Below are positions 1 through 5,648 of a stretch of 5,648 bases of DNA, in pieces. How positions within the stretch are numbered: position 1 is the first letter of the stretch; each line of letters starts with the position of its first letter. The stretch is from Phycisphaeraceae bacterium (GTDB taxonomy: Bacteria; Planctomycetota; Phycisphaerae; Phycisphaerales; Phycisphaeraceae), in contig SKPT01000056.1 in NCBI GenBank assembly GCA_007119405.1, positions 1-5,648 of the forward strand, read 5' to 3'. A program made the translations under genes and the position numbers. The notes under the pieces were generated by a model. It saw only the letters and a program-made list of their open reading frames with translations. It was not told the DNA's origin and ran no database searches.

Positions 1-1
1 C

Positions 2-37
2 TGGGTGCTGAAGGCCCGGCCGGAGCCGGGGTGGTAG
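2..37 (+). CDS. Possible 3' end of an upstream gene (partial)
   Basis: Eleven codons reading WVLKARPEPGW and then TAG enter from the left edge in frame 2. All eleven end in G or C, as in the real genes of this window. The competing frame 1, open to a TAA at 64-66, has a much weaker third-position bias. The fragment is too short to name a family, and a chance open frame in GC-rich DNA is a real alternative. Confidence 0.25.
   Translation, partial: WVLKARPEPGW
15..30. other. GC-rich hairpin
   Basis: CCCGGC at 15-20 and GCCGGG at 25-30 form a perfect 6-bp stem around the loop CGGA. No T-run follows on either strand, so it does not qualify as a classical intrinsic terminator. It would lie inside the last codons of the possible upstream gene. 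Such stems are common by chance in DNA this rich in GC. Confidence 0.2.
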
Positions 38-55
38 TTCGCAATCACCAGACGA

Positions 56-71
56 TTCGCTCGTAAGCGAA
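56..71. other. Hairpin in the leader before the broken gene
   Basis: TTCGCT at 56-61 and AGCGAA at 66-71 form a perfect 6-bp stem with the 4-base loop CGTA. It is more convincing than the neighbouring GC-only stem because its arms contain A/T. It lies downstream of the possible gene end at 37 and upstream of the broken gene, so it could end upstream transcription or shape a leader. No U-tract follows, so the role is unproven. Confidence 0.3.
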
Positions 72-195
72 ACCAAGTTGTCGAAGAGGCATCCTACGCG
101 TGGGCGCGGGAGGCCTCAACAGGCGAAGCATCGGTCAACCGCAAACACCACTTGACTGCAGCGCGCGGGCCGGCCGCCTTGCAGCTGCCACCGCC

Positions 196-820
196 ATGGC
201 CCTGTTCCGCGCCGCCGCCGAGATGACCGACGACGAGATCGCCGACGCCACCGACGATCACATCCGCGCCATGCTCGATCGCCCCGCCCTGGCCCGCTTC
301 GCCGCGCGCATCGCGGTGGCCCGCGTGCAGGCAGGCAACTGCCGATCCTGCACCGGGCGCACCACGATCGGCGACGGTCGCTTCCGCGTCGTCGTCACGC
401 GCGACGTGGAGACCGAAGTCGCCGGCTTTGCGTGCCAACCTGCTGCTGATCTACACCTTCGACACCGACATCAACGTCGCCAGCATGGGCAGCCCGATCG
501 ACTTGGTCACGCTCGGCTTCCTCCCCAGCCAGTGCGCCGAGGCGGTCACCACCGCCACCGCGAGCCTCGTCGATACGCGCAACGGCTACGTCTATGCCAC
601 GGCCGAAGCCACCGCCACCGCGGACCGTCGGGCGAACACGTGGACGCGCAGCAGCGCCGTGGACCGATCACGTCAGCGGACGCAGGCCGAGGCGTTCGAC
701 AAGCTGGTTGACGCTTTCGTGCAGAGCTGGGACGGGGTGCTCGCGGAACACAGCCCGGCGGCGCGGGTCACCGCACCTGGCCAGCACGCCACACGTCGCG
801 CGGGGGCGACTGGTCCGTGA
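196..820 (+). pseudogene. Frameshifted, probably internally deleted gene; product resembles a planctomycetal (possibly lipo-) protein
   Basis: Two consecutive segments in different frames each look strongly coding. Frame 1 from the ATG at 196 to about 427 has about 91% G/C third positions (my count) and includes RPALARFAARIAVARVQ and GDGRFRVVVTRDVETE. Frame 2 from about 428 to the TGA at 818-820 has about 87% and includes RANLLLIYTFDTDINV, VDTRNGYVYATAEATATA and EAFDKLVDAFVQSWDGVLAE. The second segment resembles the C-terminal half of secreted planctomycetal proteins of the same general layout as rhombotarget lipoproteins, in which a 'LL.Y..D' strand is followed by a 'D.R.G..Y' strand and a closing helix. 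From memory of such proteins, several dozen residues should separate 'TRDVETE' from 'RANLLLIYTF'. Here the join is immediate and out of frame, so a deletion with frameshift is more likely than a single-base error. No signal peptide or lipobox is visible at the 5' end, and the coding bias fades upstream of about 154, so the N-terminus may also be lost. The function is unknown. Confidence 0.6.
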
Positions 821-833
821 GGGTGGCACACCC
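821..833. terminator. Weak hairpin between convergent genes
   Basis: GGGTG at 821-825 and CACCC at 829-833 form a 5-bp stem with a 3-base loop. It lies directly after the stop of the broken plus-strand gene and 48 bases past the stop of the minus-strand gene, where a shared terminator would be expected. There is no T-run on either side and the stem is short, so this is a positional guess. Confidence 0.2.
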
Positions 834-880
834 CGGATGGGGGCAACGCACAACCGACGCCGCTGGTTCGACCTCGCGCG

Positions 881-2554
881 TCACCGCGGCCACTCGAGCG
901 CCAGGTCACGGTATGGCCCACTCACGCCGCCGTTGTCCTCGCCGTTGTCGCCCACGCTGTAGATGACGACGCGATCGTCCTCGACACGGTAGATGATGGC
1001 TTGGCCGGGCTCAGCGGCAAAGGGGTCGTCGGGCACCGTATCAAGCCAACCGGGCACGAGCTGGTCGAGCGCTGCGGGATACACGCCATGCTCGGCGCGG
1101 TGGCCCGCTACCGCAAGCGCCACGCGTTTGAGCACGTTGAAGGTTTCGGGTCTCTCAACCGTGTTTCTGGCGCCACCTATCGGCCTCTGCAGCCACCGCA
1201 CGAGGTAATCCGTGACCACATCGGTAAACAGTTCGACGCGTTCAGGCTGGGTTCGACGCAGCAGCTCCGCCTGCATCACGTGGGTCGCCCGGATTCGATC
1301 CCGGGGCAGAAGCGAGAGCGTGGCCTCTACGTGCTGAGCCGCATCCGTCCAGGCCTGCTCTCGTTCGTGTCGCGTGTTGAGCAAGCCGACCTCCGCCAGG
1401 CGATCGTAATGGCGATTGGCACGGCGGATGGCCCGGTCAAGATCGAAATACCTTGGGCCAACCTCCGCGACCCACGCACGGTCCGCGAACGGCAGCCGCC
1501 GCGTGAGCGTGGAGTCATCAAACCCCTCCGACAGGCGTTGGAGGAAGTTCAGCAGCATATGTCGCTCGCCCGTGGCGATGGCGCGCGACAGGTGGGGCCA
1601 CATCGGCGCATCGGGCAGTTCATCAAGCAGGGCGCGTGCGTGCGCCGCGGTCAGGGCATCATGTCCGGCCAGGTGGGCCAGGGGCCGCCGCGTACTGGCA
1701 CTTATCGCCATCTGTTCCATGAGCAGTTCGTGCGCGGTGACGGCACGGGCAAGTCGTTCGAGCGTGAGCACATCCGCGGCCGCGTCCGCCAGCCCGCCCT
1801 GCTCGATCCGCAGCAGCGCCCTCGTCGGCAACGCCCGCCGAAGCGTGCCCAGGCGTGGCGGTGCGGCAGGCGGGTCGTAGCCGACCACGGAGCGCGCATA
1901 GGTCCGATCCTGTAACGCGCCAAGCGTGCCGGGCAGATAGATCAGGCCATGGTTTGATGAATCGGGAACGAATGGAGCCCAAAAGCGTTCGCGGTCCAGC
2001 GCCTCGCCCAGGCGTGACAGTGGGCCCTCCTGCGCCGCCAGCCAGTCGGCGACAACCGGCGCGGCCTCGGCCGACCAGGGCTCACGCATCGCCAGGTCCC
2101 AACTCGCGTACAGCTCGCTGTTGTGCCGCAGGTATTCGCCTGTCTGCTGCACGACATAGTCCCTGAACGAGCGGAGATACTCCGCATCGTCGTCGGGAAG
2201 GGGAACGCCCATCTCCTCGAATACGCGCTCGCGGTAATCGTCGTCGTCCCAGTCGCTGGGGTGGATCAACGCCGCGATGACGGCGTAAGCGTTGTTGTCG
2301 GGCGTCACACCCTGGCTGAGTCTGGCATTGACCGCGGCAACGTAGTCGATCGTGCCGTCGTCCCGCAGTGGACCTTCGACGACGGTGGTGACGGGCTCCC
2401 GATCCAGCGGGGCGGGATCGACGCGGACGCGCTCAAGCAAGCGCTGCCGCACATCCTCCGGTTCAGCGAACGCCGCCGCGGCCATGCTGAACGCGGCCAA
2501 CAAGGCGGTGAGACGAAACGTGGCCAACACGGTGGTAAGGCGCAACAGTGGCAT
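881..2554 (-). CDS. Secreted planctomycetal-type hypothetical protein with pseudopilin-like C-terminus
   Basis: The 557-aa product starts at the ATG with complement at 2552-2554. That start places a clear signal peptide at the N-terminus: a short positively charged region, a hydrophobic core LTALLAAFSMAAAA, and a likely cut after AFA at residue 30. GGGAAG about seven bases upstream can act as ribosome binding site. The frame stays open further 5' through a GTG at 2800, but that would bury the signal peptide. Residues 66-93 hold DGTIDYVAAVNARLSQGVTP, a motif I associate with large secreted planctomycetal proteins that lack a known function. Residues 149-460 are mostly helical, with WLAAQEGPLSRLGEALDRER near 171-190. 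Residues 481-543 form a tail with HGVYPAALDQLVPGWL, PDDPF and IYSVGDNGEDNGG, like the C-terminal domain of type II secretion pseudopilins (GspG). The N-terminal pilin methylation helix is absent, so it is not a pilin. It is probably exported to the periplasm or surface; no catalytic residues are recognised. The Sel1 gene lies upstream on the same strand. Confidence 0.85.
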   Translation of the reverse strand: MPLLRLTTVLATFRLTALLAAFSMAAAAFAEPEDVRQRLLERVRVDPAPLDREPVTTVVEGPLRDDGTIDYVAAVNARLSQGVTPDNNAYAVIAALIHPSDWDDDDYRERVFEEMGVPLPDDDAEYLRSFRDYVVQQTGEYLRHNSELYASWDLAMREPWSAEAAPVVADWLAAQEGPLSRLGEALDRERFWAPFVPDSSNHGLIYLPGTLGALQDRTYARSVVGYDPPAAPPRLGTLRRALPTRALLRIEQGGLADAAADVLTLERLARAVTAHELLMEQMAISASTRRPLAHLAGHDALTAAHARALLDELPDAPMWPHLSRAIATGERHMLLNFLQRLSEGFDDSTLTRRLPFADRAWVAEVGPRYFDLDRAIRRANRHYDRLAEVGLLNTRHEREQAWTDAAQHVEATLSLLPRDRIRATHVMQAELLRRTQPERVELFTDVVTDYLVRWLQRPIGGARNTVERPETFNVLKRVALAVAGHRAEHGVYPAALDQLVPGWLDTVPDDPFAAEPGQAIIYRVEDDRVVIYSVGDNGEDNGGVSGPYRDLALEWPR

Positions 2555-2860
2555 GGCGAGGCTTCCCGGACGAGAGGATAGACGGTGTGCACGGAGGGGT
2601 ATTCTACCGCAGGGGCCGGAACGACCGGTATGGGAGCCCATCGAGCTGCCGCAGGCCGGATAGGCGGGGGGCTCCGCTGTGTCGTCGGCGGCCGCGCCAG
2701 GCGCATCCGGTGGTGGCGCGGGTTCGGCCGGCGGTGTCGCTGGCCCGTCCGCTGGCTGCCTGGTCTCCTGCACCAGATCGGCGAGCCGGGGCCCATCCAC
2801 AGGATCGATCGCGTTGTCGCGGGCGAAGACCTGGGCGTCGGGCGTGACGCTGCCGGATGC
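2555..2860 (-). other. Gap between two minus-strand genes; stop-free in the frame of both, possible gene remnant
   Basis: Reading the minus strand on from the TGA of the Sel1 gene, 102 codons stay open and run in frame into the next gene. The first 76 look partly coding: by my count 61 end in G or C, and they spell segments such as TPDAQVFARDNAIDPVDG followed by a Pro/Ala-rich stretch. The bias is lost nearer the downstream ATG. The only start codon I found in the first part is the GTG at 2798-2800, with no convincing ribosome binding site. It could be a decayed gene, a former linker, or ordinary high-GC spacer. No RNA gene or strong terminator was seen. Confidence 0.35.
2601..2606 (-). promoter_or_regulatory. 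Candidate -10 box for the secreted protein gene
   Basis: The minus strand reads TAGAAT, five of six matches to TATAAT, in a small A/T-richer island about 46 bases before the ATG at 2554. No good -35 hexamer is found 16-18 bases upstream. It suggests the gene may be transcribed on its own as well as from the Sel1 gene promoter. Confidence 0.3.
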
Positions 2861-4180
2861 TCACTCGGCGCGACGCGGCGCCTGCACCCGTGCGCGCCAC
2901 TGGTCGGCAAGCCGCTGGCCCCGAGCGATGTCCTCCGACGTCAGGCGTTCCTGAAGCAGACCCCGAAGCTCGTGTGCCTCGTCCACATCCTGCTCGGCTG
3001 CAAGCGTGAGCCACGTGTACGCCCGGACGAAGTCCTGGGATACGCCCTGCCCCAGCACATACAGGTTGCCGAGTGTCCCTTGCGCATCGGCGTGGCCCTG
3101 CTCCGCGGCCTTATGTATCCACTTTGCCCCTTCCGTTGTGTCCTGTGGCACACCGTGGCCCAGGCCGTACTTGGCACCAAGGTTGAACTGCCCTCCGGCA
3201 TGACCTTGTTCGGCAGCTCGCCGATACCATCGCGCGCCCTCGACTGCATCCTGGGGGACACCGAGCCCGAAGTCATACATCGTTCCGAGTCGCGCCTGGG
3301 CTTCCGCCAACCCCTGCTCCGCAGCCTGCCGATACCACCTCGCCGCTTCAGCGTTGTCGCGCGTGACCCCCATGCCCAGTTCGTACTGATGGCCTAACTG
3401 GAGTTGCGCCTCGGGATCGCCGCGTTCAGCGGCCCTTATGATCAACCGAGTCGCAGCGCCGGCGCCACCTGCCTCCGACGACCCAGCACCGTCCGCCCGC
3501 GCCGGCGATGGAGACAACGGACGTTGCGCCCCGTGGCCAGCGGGAGCACCTGGACTGTCAGCGATCAGCAGAATGAAGGCGAACAGGCCGATCCCGAACC
3601 ATACCCCGCCTTCCGATGCGGTCGGGTTACGCCCAAACATGCACCACACCACATAGCCGATTGCCAGGGCGACGCCGAGGCTGAACACGTACACCGCGAT
3701 CGCCTCACCGAGCACCGCGGCAGGCACAGCCCGAGCCAGCTCATCAAGCCGCGCCGCGAGCGAGAACGCCACCGGCACCAGCAGCAGAAACCACGCAGAA
3801 GTCGGGAACCGGAACCCCTCTGGCCAGCCCCATCGAAACCGCCACCATGGCGTACGCCGCCGGCGCTCCCGAGCCGTCGGCGAGCCGACCGACGCCGGAC
3901 CCACCTCCGCTGGCGCGTGCGCGGGCTTGCCGGTCACCGCGTCGGCCTCGTCGGGAGTGTTGGGCCCCCCAGGTGTGACAACGGCATCCGTCGGCGACGC
4001 CGGTTCCGCAGACTCCGCGTCCGGCGCAACAGCGGCGAGGCCGAGCACTTGCAGCCCTTCGACCTCGGCCCGCGCTACCGCCTCCTGTGCCGTCGCCCCG
4101 GGAAACTGAAGCTGCACGTGCCTGCCGGATACGCGTTCGATCCCACGGATCAGGAAATAGCGCGGTTGGGATTCGCCCAT
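2861..4180 (-). CDS. Membrane-anchored Sel1-repeat (SLR/TPR-like) protein
   Basis: The 439-aa product has four parts. Residues 1-55 (PRYFLIRGIERVSGRHVQLQ then TAQEAVARAEVEGLQVLGLA) resemble a small N-terminal module of planctomycetal proteins, 'G..R.tG..v......s..eA...A...G..V'. A Pro/Ala/acidic linker ends in a basic, Trp-rich stretch RERRRRTPWWRFRW at about 104-117. Three hydrophobic segments follow at about 125-143, 155-181 and 193-207. Residues 254-397 are four Sel1 repeats of exactly 36 residues with the hallmarks 'A...LG..Y..G.GV..D...A..W...AAEQ', and a short helical tail ends with SEDIARGQRLADQW. Sel1 repeats are protein-binding helical solenoids. With the basic stretch inside, three membrane passes would put the repeats outside the cytoplasm, suggesting an envelope scaffold; this topology is inferred. 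I chose the ATG at 4178-4180 because AAGGGGG precedes it by about seven bases and the N-terminal module begins right after it. A longer reading to 4273 adds 31 low-complexity residues without support. The binding partner is unknown. Confidence 0.9.
   Translation of the reverse strand: MGESQPRYFLIRGIERVSGRHVQLQFPGATAQEAVARAEVEGLQVLGLAAVAPDAESAEPASPTDAVVTPGGPNTPDEADAVTGKPAHAPAEVGPASVGSPTARERRRRTPWWRFRWGWPEGFRFPTSAWFLLLVPVAFSLAARLDELARAVPAAVLGEAIAVYVFSLGVALAIGYVVWCMFGRNPTASEGGVWFGIGLFAFILLIADSPGAPAGHGAQRPLSPSPARADGAGSSEAGGAGAATRLIIRAAERGDPEAQLQLGHQYELGMGVTRDNAEAARWYRQAAEQGLAEAQARLGTMYDFGLGVPQDAVEGARWYRRAAEQGHAGGQFNLGAKYGLGHGVPQDTTEGAKWIHKAAEQGHADAQGTLGNLYVLGQGVSQDFVRAYTWLTLAAEQDVDEAHELRGLLQERLTSEDIARGQRLADQWRARVQAPRRAE
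2990..3421 (-). repeat. Four tandem 108-bp units encoding Sel1 repeats
   Basis: Residues 254-397 of the Sel1 protein divide without gaps into four 36-residue units, so the DNA is four units of 108 bp. Each unit carries G.G V or a close variant, followed by a D, and then W....AAEQ at fixed offsets. The units are clearly related as protein but differ at many bases. This looks like old duplication, not a recently expanded array. Confidence 0.8.
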
Positions 4181-4262
4181 GGGTGGCCCCCTTCGTCGGC
4201 ACGCCGGCTCGCCACGGCCCCGGCCGGTGCCGCGCCTTCCCGCCCCGGGGCAACCGTGAGCC

Positions 4263-4292
4263 TCAATAACCACCGCATCGGCGACATGTCAC
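4263..4292 (-). promoter_or_regulatory. Candidate sigma-70-type promoter for the Sel1 gene
   Basis: On the minus strand, GTGACA (complement at 4287-4292) matches the -35 consensus TTGACA in five of six bases. TATTGA (complement at 4263-4268) matches TATAAT in three of six, with an 18-base spacer. Transcription would start near 4256, giving a leader of about 75 bases before the ATG at 4180. The -35 is good and the -10 weak, so confidence is limited. Confidence 0.35.
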
Positions 4293-4377
4293 GCAGACTT
4301 GATGCGAGCCCGCTGCGCCTCGCCCAGGGTCCCGCCCATGGCCCACGACAGCCGTACCCGCTGACACCCCCATGGCA

Positions 4378-4395
4378 CCCCGGGCCGCCCCGGGG
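4378..4395. other. GC-only hairpin between the divergent genes
   Basis: CCCCGGG at 4378-4384 pairs with CCCGGGG at 4389-4395 around the loop CCGC, a perfect 7-bp stem. Both arms are themselves nearly palindromic. It could act as an insulator or a protein site between divergent promoters. No T-run adjoins it, so it is not a standard terminator, and chance is a fair alternative in this base composition. Confidence 0.25.
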
Positions 4396-4643
4396 CGATC
4401 GTGCGCAAGGGTTACATGGTAAACTGCGTGAACATCGTAAGCCGTACCCCGGGTCGAGCCCCAGCGGTGCACCAGCCCCGCCCCCAGCCCCGCCACCAAT
4501 CACCCGGGCCGGCCGCGGGGGGCTCAATCGCTCAACGGGCCGGGGCTGGACAAGCCGGGACGCCGGCGTGGGGGCTACTCACCGACCGCCCCCGCCGCCT
4601 CGCCACGATCCGCCTCCTTCGCCAACGGGACCCCACACCCGCC

Positions 4644-5648
4644 ATGACTGAGCCGCAGACCGACCAGCAGACCCCAGGCCGCACCGACGCCGGCGACCCG
4701 GCCAACCCCCGCCACGCCGACCCCGTCGCCGCCGCCACGCCGCCGCTGCCGGACGACCGCCTCGACGCCCTGCGCCAGCTCATCCCCGAGGCCTTCACCG
4801 CCGACGCCGCGCCCCAGCTCGACTGGGACAAGCTCCGCGACGCCCTGGGCCAGGTCATCGACGACCGGCCCGACCGCTACCGCTTCGAGTGGGCCGGCAA
4901 GCGCGACGCCATCCGCCAGCTTCAGCGGCCGTGCCAGGACACGCTCGTGCCCGTGCCCGGCGAGTCGGTCAACTTCGACACCACCGAGCACCTGTTCATC
5001 GAAGGCGACAACCTCGAAGCCCTCAAGCTCCTGTACAAGGCCTACGCCGGCCGGGTCAAGCTCATCTACATCGACCCGCCCTACAACACGGGCAACGACT
5101 TCATCTACGAGGACGACTACCGCCAGCCGCTGGCGGCCTACTACGCCCAGACCGGCCAGGCCGACGCCCGCGCCGCCGACAGCCGCGGCGAGGAAGAGCG
5201 CGCCAACCGCACCGGCCGCATCCACTCCGCCTGGCTGAACATGATGTACCCCCGCCTGTTCCTCGCCCGGCAGATGCTCCGCGAGGACGGCGTGATCTTC
5301 ATCAGCATCGACGACAACGAGGTGCACCACCTGCGCCTGGTGATGAATGAGATTTTCGGGGAGGAGAACTTTGTCGCGTCGATCATCTGGAAAAAAATGG
5401 ACAGCCCAAGTCGGAATGAAGCCGATCGGGCGGTCTCAAACTACCACGATTACATTCTCGTCTACGCTCGTAACAAGGACGAGGCTCGGCTGAAAAAGCG
5501 AGCCAAGCCTGAGATACTGGATGCGTACCCGCTCACGCTTTCGGACGGGCGGTTGGCACGGCGCCGTCAACTCCGCAAAAACGGCAAAGGAGCACGGCGC
5601 CAGGATCGGCCGACCATGTGGTATCCGATCACCGCCCCTGACGGGACC
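4644..5648 (+). CDS. mod: Type III restriction-modification Mod-type DNA N6-adenine methyltransferase (5' part, runs off the window)
   Basis: The first 335 codons are present, open to the window edge. Such enzymes transfer a methyl group from S-adenosylmethionine to adenine in the recognition sequence, protecting host DNA and giving sequence specificity to the paired Res helicase-nuclease. Residues 34-117 form an N-terminal extension typical of this subfamily (LRQLIPEAF, FEWAGKRDAI, SVNFDTTEHL). FIEGDNLEALKLLYKAY follows at 118-134, then the catalytic motif IV in YIDPPYNTGNDFIY, with DPPY at 144-147. SAWLNMMYPRLFLARQMLR and VIFISIDDNEVHHLRLVMNE (217-236) complete the conserved block. DPPY ahead of the expected C-terminal SAM-binding motif indicates a beta-class enzyme; that motif, FxGxG, is not yet reached. 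The ATG at 4644 begins the homologous region, and no upstream in-frame ATG was found; no good ribosome binding site precedes it (GGGA at 4627-4630 is distant). Third-position G/C falls from about 97% before 5340 to about 69% after it. A solitary methyltransferase is possible, since no res gene is in view. Confidence 0.93.
   Translation, partial: MTEPQTDQQTPGRTDAGDPANPRHADPVAAATPPLPDDRLDALRQLIPEAFTADAAPQLDWDKLRDALGQVIDDRPDRYRFEWAGKRDAIRQLQRPCQDTLVPVPGESVNFDTTEHLFIEGDNLEALKLLYKAYAGRVKLIYIDPPYNTGNDFIYEDDYRQPLAAYYAQTGQADARAADSRGEEERANRTGRIHSAWLNMMYPRLFLARQMLREDGVIFISIDDNEVHHLRLVMNEIFGEENFVASIIWKKMDSPSRNEADRAVSNYHDYILVYARNKDEARLKKRAKPEILDAYPLTLSDGRLARRRQLRKNGKGARRQDRPTMWYPITAPDGT

Larger units (their letters stand above)
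4181..4643. other. Divergent intergenic region
   Basis: This 463-base stretch separates the Sel1 gene (leftwards) from the methyltransferase gene (rightwards). It holds a plausible leftward promoter at 4263-4292, a GC-only hairpin at 4378-4395, and an A/T-richer island at about 4408-4440 that includes TAAACT (4420-4425) and could contain the rightward promoter, though no good -35 partner was found. AGCCGTACCC occurs twice (4350-4359 and 4440-4449), as does CCAGCCCCGCC (4472-4482 and 4484-4494). The plus strand is stop-free for long stretches, but its translation is low-complexity Pro/Arg, so I see no gene here. Confidence 0.6.

Noticed and set aside
94..438. A 114-codon minus-strand open frame
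   Set aside because: It is antisense to the frame 1 half of the broken gene, which has much better coding bias; its Gly/Ala/His-rich translation matches nothing known to me.
1001..1915. A 304-codon plus-strand open frame
   Set aside because: It is antisense to the secreted protein gene, which has a signal peptide, family motifs and a coherent C-terminus on the other strand.
2630..2641. ATGGG-AG-CCCAT inverted repeat as a hairpin or terminator
   Set aside because: A 2-base loop cannot close a stable stem and there is no T-run; a weak operator is possible but unsupported.
2604..3014. A 136-codon minus-strand frame with a GTG overlapping the Sel1 stop
   Set aside because: The GTGA overlap looks like translational coupling, but the translation is an Arg/Ala-rich shadow of the Sel1 frame and the gap, with no domain or good third-position bias.
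2990..3421. Tandem 108-bp repeats as a possible CRISPR or satellite array
   Set aside because: The period is the Sel1 protein repeat, the units diverge at the base level, and there is no repeat-spacer structure.
4405..4475. A tRNA-like tract: GGGTCGAGCCCC followed by GCACCA
   Set aside because: The T-loop lacks the first T of TTC, the 5-bp T-stem does not pair, and no acceptor strand pairs with GCGGTGC at a suitable distance upstream.
3404..4651. A 415-codon plus-strand open frame
   Set aside because: It lies antisense to the Sel1 gene, its translation is rich in Arg/Pro/His with no family resemblance, and its length is explained by lack of stops in GC-rich DNA. It even overlaps the mod start.
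4575..5330. A 251-codon minus-strand open frame rich in Val/Gly/Ala
   Set aside because: It is opposite the unmistakable methyltransferase frame and is low-complexity, the usual mirror of G/C third positions.

Overview
The window is high-GC bacterial DNA with strong codon bias; in the start of the methyltransferase gene a hand count gives about 97% G/C at third codon positions. Two protein types point to the Planctomycetota, perhaps a Phycisphaerae-like member. One is a large secreted protein ending in a pseudopilin-like 'HGxYP...LVP...DDPF...YSVGxNGxDxGG' tail. The other is a Sel1 protein with an N-terminal module of a kind I associate with that phylum. The assignment is an inference from family memory, not from a marker gene.

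Layout, left to right. Positions 1-99 hold what may be the last codons of an upstream plus-strand gene and two small GC-rich hairpins. Positions 196-820 (+) hold a broken gene: the coding signal changes frame near 420-428, and the join looks like an internal deletion. Positions 881-2554 (-) encode a 557-aa secreted protein of a planctomycetal type. Positions 2555-2860 form a gap between two minus-strand genes that stays open in the same frame as both. Positions 2861-4180 (-) encode a 439-aa membrane-anchored protein with four exact 36-residue Sel1 repeats. Positions 4181-4643 are a divergent intergenic region with a plausible promoter for the Sel1 gene. From 4644 (+) to the window end runs the first 335 codons of a type III restriction-modification (Mod-type) DNA adenine methyltransferase, which continues outside the window.

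The two minus-strand genes could be co-transcribed, but the 306-base gap and a TAGAAT box upstream of the second suggest it can also start on its own. Neither has an evident link to the methyltransferase, which probably opens a restriction-modification locus with a Res helicase-nuclease gene to the right, out of view.

The most interesting signal is inside the methyltransferase gene. At about 5340-5348 codon usage falls abruptly from about 97% to about 69% G/C third positions and overall GC from about 68% to 57%, with the frame intact. The break lies just after the conserved catalytic N-terminal part, where the target-recognition region is expected to begin. This is what exchange of a specificity domain would look like. 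I found no wholly new system in the window.
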